Assembly: GCF_026151205.1 (NCBI RefSeq)
Contig: NW_026971808.1
Coordinates: forward strand, 1 to 42,975
Length of the DNA stretch: 42,975 nt
Direction: 5' to 3'
From: Bolinopsis microptera
Lineage: Eukaryota > Ctenophora > Tentaculata > Lobata > Bolinopsidae
This document shows positions 1 to 9,805 of the stretch, piece by piece. The notes below the pieces were generated by a model that was given only the letters and a program-made list of their open reading frames with translations, was not told the origin of the DNA and ran no database searches. Made by a program: the position numbers and the translations under genes. Numbering within the stretch: the first letter of the stretch is position 1; each line of letters starts with the position of its first letter.

Positions 1-177
1 CGGTGTTCTTCCATAAACTCTGTATAAATCCAATCCTGTACAACAATAGTTTTCACCACAGCTATCAAGGCTGTATTAATGAAAGGTAGTATTGGGTGAT
101 TTTATTCTATAGGTCATACTTAAGAGAACTGTTTTCAAAGGTTTTGAAAAAATGTTCGAATCAGAGAGAAAAGATAA

Positions 178-581
178 AAGGGAAAACAGGGGAACGAATC
201 CGCAAACTACTCATTGAGAGCCAATAGAGCATCCACACTGGGTGAAGAGCCGAAGGACATTGAACACCCCGACATTCAAGTAGAAAATACGAATCTGGGA
301 AGATCCGGGTATACCCTTATCAGAAAGAATTAACAAAATGAAGTTATACAGAAGACTGTAATAGTTAAATAGGGTGAGAAATATTGCCTGAAGAAGAGGA
401 CACAATGAGGAAATGGATGCTCATCTGAAGAGTTCTATAGCGAAAGTAAGGGTTAGGAAGAACTTGGCTCCACATGTTATTGGGAATCCATGTACAGAGG
501 ACAACAATATCAATTTTGGCTGATGAGGATGTTATTGAAGAACAATCTATAAAAATAGAGAACATAGTAGAACCACGGTAG
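178..581 (+). pseudogene. Coding-like block broken into three frames, product unknown
   Basis: Three consecutive plus-strand pieces read like protein but lie in different frames: 178-333 (51 codons, ends TAA), 392-523 (43 codons, ends TGA) and 522-581 (19 codons, ends TAG). All are polar and charged, with motifs such as LGEEPKDIEHPDIQVENTN, NEEMDAHLKSSIAKVRVRKN and DEDVIEEQSIKIENIVEPR. The third piece overlaps the stop of the second by a +1 shift, which is what a single-base indel in one exon would leave. No start codon or splice pair frames the whole block. It could be a decayed gene, a transposon remnant, or an intact exon with sequencing errors. I recognise no family. The minus-strand ORFs over the same bases look like shadows. 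Confidence 0.35.
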
Positions 582-803
582 AACCCCCTCAGTCACCCTT
601 AAAAAAGATTTAAAAAACAATCAGATGAGGCAAATGTTAGTTAACACAAAAGATTTAGGGTTTTGGCGAAGAAAAGAAATGATTCCCATTATTCAGGATC
701 AAAATATTCAGGGGATGAAAGTTGAACAATTTTAGAAATAAAATTTGATCTTAATCAACAGTTTATATGGTTCAGAATTTGTTGCCTTGATTTATTTGAT
801 GGG

Positions 804-852
804 AACTCAAACTCAAACTCAAACTCAAACTCAAACTCAAACTCAAACTCAA
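804..852. repeat. (CTCAAA)n hexamer microsatellite
   Basis: About eight near-perfect copies of CTCAAA run without interruption. They abut the CACACT-type array that follows, and the two hexamers differ at two positions (CTCAAA against CTCACA), so one may have grown from the other. Read in the plus frame the array would encode alternating Asn-Ser. Confidence 0.95.
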
Positions 853-854
853 AA

Positions 855-1102
855 TCACACTTTACATCACACTCACACTCACACTCACACTCACACTCAC
901 ACTACACCACACTCACACTCACACCACACTCACACCATCACATCACACTCCACTCCATCACACTCACACTCACATCCCCACTTTTTACACTCACACTCAC
1001 CCCTCACACTCACACTACCCACACCACACTCACACTTACACTCACCCCTCACACTCACACCACCTCCACTCACATCACCCACACTCACACTCACACTTAT
1101 AC
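855..1102. repeat. (CACACT)n hexamer array, degenerate
   Basis: About 250 bp built from CACACT and CACTCA words with single-base interruptions and occasional inserts such as CCCTC, CATCA and TTTACA. It is perfect near 867-905 and looser toward the right end. Frames across it are open only because the repeat has no stop codons (Ser-His, Thr-Leu or Thr-His runs), so the ORFs at 745-1341 and 930-1139 are repeat artefacts and not genes. It is not a recognised telomere repeat. Confidence 0.95.
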
Positions 1103-1139
1103 TCAAGGTAGAATTCCTGCTTCCAAGCACGCATAGCAT

Positions 1140-1206
1140 AGGGGTGGCTTGCCAGTGCCTCCCGAAGGTCGCATTACAAAAGCGGAAGCGGGTTCCAATA
1201 TCGTAT
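1140..1206 (+). other. Possible tRNA-derived (pol III A/B-box) remnant
   Basis: TGGCTTGCCAGTGC at 1145-1158 resembles a tRNA A box with extra bases. GGTTCCAATATC at 1191-1202 resembles a B box (GGTTCRANNC). Their starts are 46 bp apart, close to the spacing in a tRNA. No acceptor stem or convincing T-stem pairing is visible, so this is at best a decayed tRNA-derived SINE head. Confidence 0.2.
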
Positions 1207-1472
1207 ATCGATGATAAGGTCCGAGTCCGGACCCCTTTTGGTCCTAATGATCAAAACAACATGAACCGGGGAAAAGGTTTGGGTTTACATAAAATTTTAA
1301 AATATTTTCGGTCCGATTTATTCTCGAAAAAGTACCTCTAAACTCTACAGGTATACACCGGCCGCTTCCTAACTGATATGGCAAAGGGGAAAGCCGGCCT
1401 TACGAGATCGCATTATGTCATTACATTAGTTGGCATTTACATTTACAAAGGGAGGGGAAATGGGCGATTAGG

Positions 1473-1670
1473 TTTGGCCCCATACGGGGCCCCTATAACC
1501 GGGGGCCCCTATTTCGGCCCGGTATATGGCCTTTATAACCCGGGCCTCTTAAAAGGCCTCTTTTATGGCCCCTTAAAACGGCCACTAAAAGGGGGCCTTT
1601 ATTACGGCCCTTTTTACGGGGCCCTATAGTGGGCCGGGGGTAGGAGCCTTTTTTAGGGGGCCGGATGGGG
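1473..1670. repeat. Degenerate GGCC/TATA array, about 18-24 bp units
   Basis: GC blocks built on GGCC, often extended to GGGGCCCC or CCCGGGCC, alternate with short AT blocks such as TATAAC, TATATG, TTTATA and TTTTAT about ten times. Each junction is close to a small palindrome. The frame 1378-1629 runs through it and would give repeated Gly-Pro-Tyr and Gly-Leu-Tyr words. Its first 34 codons start with ATG (MAKGKAGLTRSHYVITL) and are not repetitive, but I do not think it is a real gene. The block lies at the left edge of low-quality sequence, so unit lengths may be distorted. Confidence 0.7.
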
Positions 1671-1679
1671 GCCGTATAA

Positions 1680-3469
1680 AGGGCCCAAAACCAACCCCCC
1701 ATTTTTCCCCAAGGGGGAACCTCGGATTCCAAAATCGTACTTTTAATTTTTGGGTTGGCCCCCAGGGCCGAGGAGCCCAAAAAGTCTGGGAAACCCAAAA
1801 AAAACGAAGGGAACTCTTCCCCTGGGTTTTGGGTTTTAAAACTTTTTCCGGGCCCCCTTTTTTTTTCCCTCTTATTACTTCCCCCGCTAAAATAATTAAC
1901 CTTTTACCTTTTTATCAATCACCAACTTGAGCCCTTCCTTCCAGGTGCTTTAACGTTTTCATTTTTTTTTGCTACACAAAAAAAAAGCCCCCCATTCTCA
2001 TTTATTGGGGGGACCATTAGTATTACCATATCTTTCAATAAAATGACTATTAGTATTTACTATGAATTGATTTAGGTTAAATTTTCCCCGTTTTATTTTG
2101 GGTTTAAAAAAATAAATTTCAACCTTTTATTCTTTGCTTTTATCAAAGTCTTTTATTAGGGACGTTCCACATTTCACAATGCCTTTGGGAAACATACCTT
2201 TTTCCCTTTAAATTTACAACCCCATTTACCCCCTAAATACTATTATATCCCCTTTTTTTGTTTTTCCCGGGAATTAAGACTCCATCGGGAAAATAATTTT
2301 AGGGGGAGGGATTTTTAAGTTCAAAACAATTTTAATTCAATGTTAAAGGGGACAGGGGGAAAAAAAAATTTTGGTTTATGGTGGGAGGTTCTTAAAAAAA
2401 TTTTGGGGCGAAAATACGACCCAGCATGTTTTAAAAGAAATTAGGGAAAAAAGCCCCAAAAACCGCCCATTATTTTAGGGGGCCGAAAAAAACCATGGGA
2501 AAAAATTTAAAGGTTTGGGGATCTGGAAAACTTTTGAGGGGGTCTAGACCTTTGTCCAAATCGGGCTGAAAAAAAATTTCCCTGTTTTAGGGAGTAACGG
2601 GAAGTGGGGTTTTTTTGGGAACCCCCCTGTTTTACCAAAAATGTCGTAAGGTAATAAATGACAACGTTCCTTTGAGTTTTTAGGATATTGGTAAAAAAAA
2701 ATTAAAAAGGGGGTTTTTGACGATAGGGCCTTTTAATTTTTTGACATCTTTAACCTAAAACACGTTCAGAAGTTCTGAACATTAGGGGGCCCCGGGGAAC
2801 CCCTACCCATAAAAATGACTTGTCAGAAAGAAAATCTATTGTTGTTAGGGGCCACATAAAAGTTTTTTTAAAAGTCACATTTTTTCGACTTAATTGACTG
2901 GGAGTTGTCCAAATTATCATTTCCCCTTGGGTTTTGGGAAAAATAGTAGAATTGGGGTCAATCTAACAATTAAAGATACCCAAAATTGGGTTAAAGGGCA
3001 CGGATCCCAACGGGTTTCAAAAGGGAAAAAAATTTTGGGGAACTTTTTCACACTCCCCAAAACCATACCTCTATTCTAAAATGGGGGGTTTCCTCAAAAC
3101 CCCTTTTTAAATCATTATTTGAAAGGTTGGGTCTACTTAGTACGGAGTACCAATCCTAGGGCCCCAAAATTTTGTTGCTTTGAATAGTTTAGCAAATTTC
3201 AAGGCCCCTTGGGGTTTTTGGGAAATTAGGTTAATTTTTGTCACAAAATATTTGGGGAATTAAAATTTTGGGCGAAATTTTTTTTATCTGATTTTGGTTT
3301 GAAAGGCGGGGAAAAAATTTACAAAAAAAGACAATGTAGTAATTTATGCAATTTAAAAAACAGTTGATGTTTACAATTTTCACAAAAAAATTAAAAACGA
3401 AAACGAAATAGGGGGTTTAAAAAAAAGATTATATAATGAAATAGCCCCCTTATAATAACTCTTTTTAAA
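1680..3469. other. Low-quality AT-rich sequence, no gene seen
   Basis: Single-base runs of four to eight are far denser here than in the clean blocks. I see no supported exon. The frame at 2894-3079 is short with no splice or start context. Degraded copies of the satellite that begins near 3470 may extend back into this stretch, but I could not align them. Confidence 0.6.
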
Positions 3470-5290
3470 ACCCTTATAATAACTGATTTACAAAGAAAAC
3501 ATGTCCCGGGGCCCCATTTTAAGATCTATAACTCTAATTTGAATTCAATACCTTTCAGAAACGATTGGGAAAATTTTTGTTTCCCAAAAATCAAGCCCAA
3601 AATTTTTGTAATTTTTGGTTAAATTTGGGGCCCAAAATCCCCAAAAAAAAGACAAAATTTAAATTTTCCTGGGGCCCCCCCCCCCCCAATTTTCAAGAAG
3701 GGTTTAAAAATTAGCATAAAGGGTGCTTTAAATACCTAAATAAATCCAAACCAAAACCTACAAAAAATAAATGTAAAGGGGATTTCCCAAAAAACCCAAA
3801 CGGGGAAAAACCCGTGGCCAAAATAAACCCTGTCTTGCCCTATTTTGAAAAATCTAAAACTCTATAAAAAATTCAAAACTCTTTCAGAAACGATTTGGGA
3901 GAAAAATGCCAGAACTTTAGAGCCCCAAGTTTAGCCCCCGAAATTTTAAAGGGTTAAAAATTTTTTTTAAAAAATCACTAAAAAGTGACAAAATAACCCT
4001 TTCCTTCCCCCAACAATATCAAAGGGTAGGTGTTTTTAAAAATTTGGATGTTTTAATTTCCCCAAAATTTAAACGATTTTTTACTACGAAAAAGACGGGG
4101 TTTAAACGATGAGATTTTCCTAACTCTAAAATAACTATGGGACAAAGTTTAAACATGTCTTGTCCCCTATTTTGAAGATCTAAAAACGTATAAGAATTTT
4201 AACATTCTTTTTAGAAAAGATTGGTAGAATTTTTTCCCCGAACAACAGACTCAATTTTAAAAAAATTTTTTAGGTTTTAAATTTTGTCAAAGTCACAAAA
4301 ATGTGACAAAATTTTTAAAAATTTTTTTCCCGCCCCCAAAAATACAAGGGTAGTGGTGTTAAAATTGGCATGAAAATTTGGATGCTTTTTGGGGCCCATA
4401 TTAATCGATCCATACTCCCAAAAAGATCATTAATCTGACGACGATTAAAGTAACCCCTTTAATAACTGATTTTACAAGGGAAACATGTCCTGCCCCCAAT
4501 TTTTAAGAACTATACCCCTTTTAAATTTGAATCCCATGGTAATTTTAAAACATTTAAAAAAAATTTTTTGATAAAAATAGTTTTTTTTGCCCAGCAAAAG
4601 GGGCTGACAGAGGGTTTTAATAATTTTTTTTTGAAAAAATTACCCTATTTTTGACCAGTGGCGGTAGGGTTTTAAAAGTGACACGGGTTAAAAATAATTT
4701 CCACCTGATTTAAAGATTTTTGTGACTGGGGGCATGGTACTAGCATGTTGTTTGAAACCCTTTAAATACTAATAAAAAAGGGGTTAAAACTGGTATATCA
4801 TTATTTGTTCCCAAATTTTACAAAATGTTTAGATATCATCAAGATTATTTGACAAAGTAAACTTGTCTGTGCCTTTCCCGTGTTTTTAATTTTTTTGCGA
4901 CCTTTAAAGATATAATTTAAAAATTCCTACACCTTTTTCCCGGCCCCTTAACAAACCTACCCTACCAGCCCTTTGGGTTTTTCAGGGTTTTTCCCCAAAC
5001 ATTTTTCAATATTTTTTTTTAAATTGTGACAGAGTAAAACCTGAGTTTCACCATCAACGAAAAAAAATCTTCAAAAAATGTGGGAATGGTCAAAAATGTC
5101 CCCCTCCAATCAACGACACCAAAATTTTTTTGGGCAAAAACGGCAGCAAGGGGTCCCCTATTTTCTCTGGGCACATGGGTTTTAAGTGTGACAATTTTAA
5201 AACCCTTTGCGTGCCCGGGCCCTATTTAAGCGATATCTTATCACCCGATTAAGATACGTTTTTGGGGACAAAGTTACCTAGAGGAGGGGA
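3470..5290. repeat. Diverged tandem satellite, about 328-bp unit, 5-6 copies
   Basis: A recognisable unit recurs. Landmarks in order are an ACAAAG..AAACATGTCCTG block, TTTGAAGATCTA.AACTCTATAA, CAGAAACGATTGGGA, GTCACAAAAAGTGACAAAA, GGGTAGGTGTTAAAA and GGATGCTTT. The ACATGTC landmark falls at about 3499, 3829, 4153, 4483 and 4861, giving steps of about 330, 324, 330 and 378. A more decayed copy starts near 5260. Copies differ by many indels and inflated runs. No ORF is conserved between copies, so this is a non-coding satellite or a short tandem transposon-derived unit. Confidence 0.8.
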
Positions 5291-6505
5291 AAATTTCCTA
5301 ACCAACAAGGATTTTTGTAATTTTAAAGTTGACATATTTTAAATACACTGTGCCTTTTAATAGGGGCCTTATATTTACCAATATCCCAAACTCAAATAAC
5401 GTGTCCCCAAAATAAAAATTTTAGCGCTTTGGGGAGTAAATTGGGAGCCTACATTTAAGTGTCCGGGGAATTCAAAATTTTAAAAGATACATCATTTCCG
5501 GGAAACCCAGGTTTTAAAAATAATCGTTTAAAAACTTTTGTTTTTCATTGTATTGAAAAATAGTTTAAAAAGTCTTTTTCACAATTGATGACGTCATCAA
5601 ATTAAGGGGTTTTTTTTAAAAACTTTATTTTTTAACAAAGAAGAACTTTTTTAAAACGATTTTACACCATTAAGGAGTAAATTTTTAAATTTAAAATTTT
5701 TGAGGCATTTTTACCTTAATAATTGTTTTAAGCAATTTTCCCAAAATTCGCCCCCAAAATTTTTCCACCTTTTTCCCTTTATAAAGAAATTTGGGTATTG
5801 AAGTAATGCTTTTTTTTAAGAATAATTTTTTTAAAAACACAAAAGTTTTTGAATCAGTATTTTCTGGTGTTTTGGGGCCCTCCCTTTGGGTTGGTTTGGA
5901 AACTCAATTTTTTTTCTTAAAAAGGGCTAAATTGGGGGTTATAAGGGGGTAGGTTTTTTAAATTTTAAAAATCCAAAAGTTTTCCCCACGTGGGGCACGG
6001 CCCCCAAATTCATTTAAAAAACCTTTTAAAAACACTAAAAAAATTTTTATTTTTTTCAAAGATTTTTAAACCCAAATTTTTAGTCCCGTTTTGATCCAAA
6101 ATTTTTTTATGAAATCTTCTGAACTTTGCATGCCCTTTTAAACTAATTTTTTAAAAACCCCCAAAGGCAAAAATTTAACGGTGATTCAAAAATTTTATGG
6201 GCCACCCGACGGGCCCTCAAAAAGGTTGCACGTACAAAGGTGAAAAAATTTTGCTCATTTTCCCTGATTTCGAAAAAATTCTGGGTTTCCCACGATATTT
6301 AAATACAATATATAAGCCCTTTAATGCCAACTTGGGAAAAGTGGAAAAATGCCATATTTTAGTCGGTTTTTCGGGCAGATTTACCTACCTAAACACAAGG
6401 AAACCTTTTCAAAGGCAGAAATTCGAAATCGTTGAAATTACCTCTTTATTAATGAAGTTTCGGCTGTGTAAATTATCCTGACATTATAATCAAAAAAGAG
6501 ATGAT
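5291..6505. other. Low-quality AT-rich sequence, no supported gene
   Basis: Inflated homopolymer sequence continues. A perfect 16-bp palindrome, TTGATGACGTCATCAA, lies at 5585-5600. The 94-codon frame at 6197-6481 has no recognisable motif and runs into the palindrome region; I do not support it as a gene. Confidence 0.55.
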
Positions 6506-6830
6506 ATTTGACCAAAACCCATAATCATGGGTAGAGTGAACCGCTGCCAGTGTCCTCTTTTCCAAACAAAAGGAAATGATATTAATTTGAGGAACCGTCC
6601 GCAAATGCAAATTGATACCGAGAATGAAATCGGTCGCTCGCTTTTCCCATTTAATAAGCTTTATTACAATTCGTAAGCCGTGAATGAATGGAAAAGCGAG
6701 CGACGATTTCATTCTCGGTATCAATTTGATTTGCGGACGGTTCCCTCAAATAATATCATTTCCTTTTGTTTGGAAAAGAGAGACACTGGCAGCGGTTCAC
6801 TCTACCCATGATTATGGGTTTTGGTCAAAT
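6506..6830. repeat. Long inverted repeat: 142-144 bp arms, 39-bp loop
   Basis: The left arm (6506-6649) is the reverse complement of the right arm (6689-6830) with only about ten differences, mostly one-base indels. Shared landmarks include TGACCAAAACCCATAATCATG on the left against its complement on the right, and the AAGCGAGCG word next to the loop. The loop is 6650-6688. Similarity stops just outside both arms, after GGTCAAAT on the right. Matching frames on the two strands (6473-6724 minus, 6684-6917 plus) share the peptide TLAAVHSTHDYGFWSN only because of the palindrome. It may be a fold-back (MITE-like) element or a long-read palindrome artefact. Confidence 0.9.
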
Positions 6831-7572
6831 TACGTAATCACTTTTTGGCAAATTTTTAACCCCCTACCCCTCGTAATCATTTTTACACAGATTTGTGTCA
6901 AAATTTCACTAGCGTAATCATTAGAAACCCCCTCGCGGCTGATTTAGTAATATGTGTACGACCCCTCGCTTACTACTAAGATATGTTGCGCGCTTACTTT
7001 CGAGTTATCAGCAGAAAACTGGAGGGGAGATTATTAAAAGCAACAAAATTTCAAGGGTGATTTTTATTTTTAAGCATCATAGGATAACTTTTTTTTTTTA
7101 GGTATTGGTTGGGGGAATGATTTGTTTTTGATGTCTTGAGCACAACTCTTGTCTTGGGTTTTATTTGAACCACACTATAGTAATATAGTTTTATACATAT
7201 TTGTTATGTTTTTACTTCAAATTCAAAGACATCTTGAATTAGGTTTTCCCCACCCCCTTGTCTCTCGTCATAAAATCAAATGTTTCAAAACTTTTGATAT
7301 GGCGTACGTATTTCGTAATTTAAAATCTAATTCTCAGCTGCCCCCTACTCTTCTCTTAGGCCGATCCGATAATTTTTCACTCAAAACTATATGATTACCC
7401 AAAAAGTCATTTATAACTCGGCTGCTAATTAGTGCTAACTTTAGTTTATTATACTGCTAAACTTTTATTAGTCCAATTTTCATTGTTAAAAACTGAGTGC
7501 AAAAACTCACAAAACTCACAATATAATTATCTACGTAAATATGAGTGAACAGAGTGGCAGTAGTGTAGATGA
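6831..7572. other. Clean intergenic-like sequence with GTAATCA motifs
   Basis: The first 150 bp right of the palindrome repeat GTAATCA(C/T)TTTT-type words (near 6834, 6871 and 6914) with CCCCCT/CCCCTC stretches, a texture common in decayed DNA transposons. The frame at 7149-7394 shows no splice context or motif. A 15-codon ATG frame at 7541-7588 (MSEQSGSSVDESLVY) precedes the next entry in another frame. Confidence 0.4.
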
Positions 7573-7689
7573 GAGTTTAGTTTATTGAATCAGGAAAGAA
7601 ACTGTCCCACGGTCCGTGCTATGTCCATGGGACAGCCTAAGCTGATCAAAGTTACCCGTGTGTTTGTCCCTGGCCGCAAAGTAGAATAA
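7573..7689 (+). CDS. Small coding-like frame, product unknown
   Basis: A 38-codon open stretch ends in TAA at 7687-7689. It contains ATG at 7621 and 7627 and the motif MGQPKLIKVTRVFVPGRKVE. A preceding ATG frame (7541-7588) is one shift away and equally polar, so the two may be halves of one exon with an indel. No clear donor or acceptor frames it. Length alone is not significant. The function is unknown. Confidence 0.2.
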   Translation, partial: EFSLLNQERNCPTVRAMSMGQPKLIKVTRVFVPGRKVE

Positions 7690-8289
7690 CTTGGTGGAAC
7701 CTTGTCGAATTCGGAACGATTATCGCTTTTAAATAATATCTAAATCTGATTCAACCATTAAGTGGAAATTAAACTTGACGCTAGAAAGTTATGTTGTTCC
7801 ATCAACGTGATTATTACCGCGTGTCCCGTTGATCTTATAAGGATTACATAAAACCGGAAGCCATCAAATCAGTTTGGAATTGAAATAGGGCTTACGGAAT
7901 ATGGATTGAAAATAAGTCCAATTTCCCAAGGACCTCTCGACATTCAAATGTAATGTGATTTTTAATAGAATTGCGAGCTCAAGTGATTTAACAGACCTTT
8001 GCTCAGTAATTTAATCAGTAACACACTTGCTCACGGGGCCTAATTATGCGTCTTGAGAATACAAAAATAGTTATCGTTGTAGATATATACACAAATCTAT
8101 GCCTTTAAGTATAAAAAATTCACTCGATAAATGTTACTGCGCGATCTGTCAGCTAACTGACCAACTGGTTATCTATTAGTAATATTTTACTGGGCGGCGC
8201 TCAGCCAAAATTCCGGCTAATCTCTAAGTCTTGTTTATGAACATGAGGGTCCCCAGGTAAACTAATTTTATGTACTCCCATAAACAAAC
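7690..8289. other. No feature recognised
   Basis: Ordinary AT-rich sequence. I found no ORF, repeat or splice pair I would support on either strand. Confidence 0.4.
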
Positions 8290-8390
8290 CTTATTCTTGT
8301 TGGCGGTATCGGACTGAATAACCTGCACCTTCTCCCCCACATAGTATGTTGCCCCGGCGGTTTCCCACCGCCCCCACTCGCACTTCGTTC
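8290..8390 (-). CDS. Candidate internal exon, 33 codons, product unknown
   Basis: On the minus strand an acceptor with a CCTAAT branch-like site (TGAACCACAG) precedes 8390, and AATAAG/GTTTGT follows at 8290. The 101-bp interval starts with two bases completing a codon, then reads 33 open codons and ends in phase 0. The peptide is coding-like: TKCEWGRWETAGATYYVGEK, then VQVIQSDTANKNK. The YxVGEKVxV pattern resembles the opening strand of several beta folds, Ig included, but is too short to assign. The donor GTTTGT is weak. It lies downstream, on the same strand, of the Ig-like exons at 9.7-10.3 kb and could belong to that gene. Confidence 0.4.
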
Positions 8391-8724
8391 CTGTGGTTCA
8401 ACAATTAGGATACACGAATTTAAATGAATGGAGGAGAGACGACTTAAAAAAGGCCCCAATTATCAGGGGGTTCAATCGTCTGTCACAATATAAAGTGACG
8501 TATAATTATATTATTGTCACTAATAGCCTAATTGATCTGATCTGATCACCGTGGGACCCCTCGATAATTGATGGCCTCTGCTCCTGATCTTAGTCGTGCA
8601 GCCCAGAATTAGGATAATTTTTATAAAAAATGTGTCGCTGGTAATACTAAATTGTGTGACTTTAAAAAGATATTTGGGGGCAACAGTTTGAAAATTTACA
8701 TAAATTATCAACCATGTATATGTA

Positions 8725-8910
8725 TCACCAGAAAAGTACACGCCACAGTGTAGTTCTTGCAGAGTGCGGGTCTTTCCAGGAAGAATCTCTTCTACGTTCC
8801 TCCTCCCATTTCCTCAGTTTGTTCTTCATCACTAGCATACTCCTGATATCCAATCTGATTGTCTGGTTTCCCTGATTGAGAATAACTTTTGGATTACTTT
8901 GATTATCTAC
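8725..8910 (-). CDS. Coding-like segment, two competing frames
   Basis: The minus frame ending TGA at 8725-8727 reads polar, basic sequence after the minisatellite (DNQSNPKVILNQGN and MVMKNKLRKWEEERR-like words, seen as MLVMKNKLRKWEEERRRDSS). A second frame over the same bases reads NQIGYQEYASDEEQTEEMGG, also coding-like, ending at an in-frame TAG. Only one can be right. No strong acceptor is visible: the 5' side is the CACAGTGACC repeat, which is open in the first frame. It may be an exon of the minus-strand gene or a chance frame. Confidence 0.25.
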   Translation of the reverse strand, partial: VDNQSNPKVILNQGNQTIRLDIRSMLVMKNKLRKWEEERRRDSSWKDPHSARTTLWRVLFW

Positions 8911-8999
8911 ACAGTGACCCACACTCCCACAGTGACCCAATCCACTGTGACCACACTCCACAGTGACCCACAGTGACCCACAGTGGCCCACAGTGACCA
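8910..8999. repeat. CACAGTGACC minisatellite, about 10-bp unit
   Basis: About eight copies of CACAGTGACC or close variants, with some units rotated or carrying an added CACT. The last four (about 8959-8998) are nearly perfect. On the minus strand it reads GGTCACTGTG and would encode Gly-His-Cys/Val-Thr-Val runs that extend the neighbouring frame by chance. Confidence 0.85.
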
Positions 9000-9388
9000 A
9001 AATGTGTCCCAATGGTTTTGAAAATATATTTTAAAACAGAAGATGGCTAACCGTGATCCCAGTTACTGGAAAGTAAAGGGGGCGTCTCGGGCCTGAGTCC
9101 TGCGCCATTGTTCCCATTGGTTTCAGGGATCTTCCACGTGTCATCCCTTTATATCCAGACATTTGACACCTGATGAGTGATTAATGAAACCATTTTGGAA
9201 AAAAAACGTTATTCCACCGTTTTTCATTAGCGTATTAATAGGACTCAAACTGAGAATAGCTTAATTGCATGAAGTTTGGTATCTCCAAGTGTGAGTGTCT
9301 CACCACGGGCCGCACCCGGGGTGTCATTCACCGCCCCTACATTATTAGTATCCCTGACAATTTGCCCCCCCCCTGAACACCTCTAACA
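9000..9388. other. No supported gene; small hairpins
   Basis: A 17-codon ATG frame at 9043-9096 (MANRDPSYWKVKGASRA) is too short to support. Complementary words GTGTCA/TGACAC and TGGTTTC/GAAACCA surround CTGATGAG near 9170; the resemblance to a hammerhead ribozyme is rejected below. C-rich runs occur at 9365-9373. Confidence 0.4.
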
Positions 9389-9532
9389 TTACTCATCCGA
9401 GATCACTGCAATCCCTGTATCTGACAATATGAGCGCCTTTATCCAGCAATGTCTTTGCAGCTTCCTCTGCTTGTCAACTACAATGTCACGGATGGTGTTA
9501 TCATTGCAAGGTAATTGTTCTAAATCAAAGCG
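9389..9532 (-). CDS. Coding-like frame, 47 codons, strand uncertain
   Basis: The minus frame is open from a TAG to a TAA and reads like protein: NDNTIRDIVVDKQRKLQRHC, then WIKALILSDTGIAVISDE. The plus strand over part of it (9461-9510) has a good acceptor (GTCTTTGCAG) and donor (GCAAG/GTAATT) around LPLLVNYNVTDGVIIA. The two readings are codon-aligned complements, so RNY-type codon bias supports both equally. The minus reading is longer and lies among other minus-strand exons; the plus reading has the better splice sites. Confidence 0.3.
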   Translation of the reverse strand, partial: RFDLEQLPCNDNTIRDIVVDKQRKLQRHCWIKALILSDTGIAVISDE

Positions 9533-9677
9533 CTAGTTCAAATGGTGTTATATGTTCCCAAAAACCTTGACGCATGCGGCTGACAATTAATTTATTTAAG
9601 CATGATGGCAAAAAAACAAATGATTAATTCGAATGAATCGTCAGTGAACTGACGTGAAATGGTTCCAGTAGAAACAA

Positions 9678-9805
9678 CTAGTTTGGTTGTTTGCTTCTAA
9701 AGTCGTACGTTTGGAAGGGTCTTTCATGAAGAGTGATATAAGTGGTTTGCAGCTTCACGTTGACAGTTTCTCCGTCCGAGCTAACTACCACACATTGGTA
9801 AACTC
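9678..9805 (-). CDS. Ig-like domain 3' exon (candidate)
   Basis: The acceptor TTGAATTATCCAG precedes 9805. The frame then reads VYQCVVVSSDGETVNVKLQT to a TAG at 9678-9680. With the preceding exon (10170-10312) the junction makes NLGVYQC, which fits the D-x-G-x-Y-x-C signature of the F strand of Ig-fold domains (Asn replaces Asp), and VNVKL fits the closing G strand. The splice join keeps the same frame on both sides. It may be the terminal exon, or a weak donor (CAAAC/GTACGA, about 9709) may continue the gene. An Ig-fold cell-surface or secreted protein is inferred; no transmembrane segment is attached. Confidence 0.5.

Noticed and set aside
745-1341. 198-codon ORF with Thr-Gln and His-Thr runs
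   Set aside because: It is open only because the hexamer arrays lack stop codons.
6473-6917. Two frames sharing a peptide on opposite strands
   Set aside because: The shared peptide follows from the palindrome and has no independent coding support.
9118-9200. Hammerhead-ribozyme-like core (CTGATGAG .. GAAAC) with complementary flanks
   Set aside because: Stem II between CTGATGA and GAAA does not pair, about 13 extra bases separate the stem III and stem I strands, and the cleavage-site U-H is absent.
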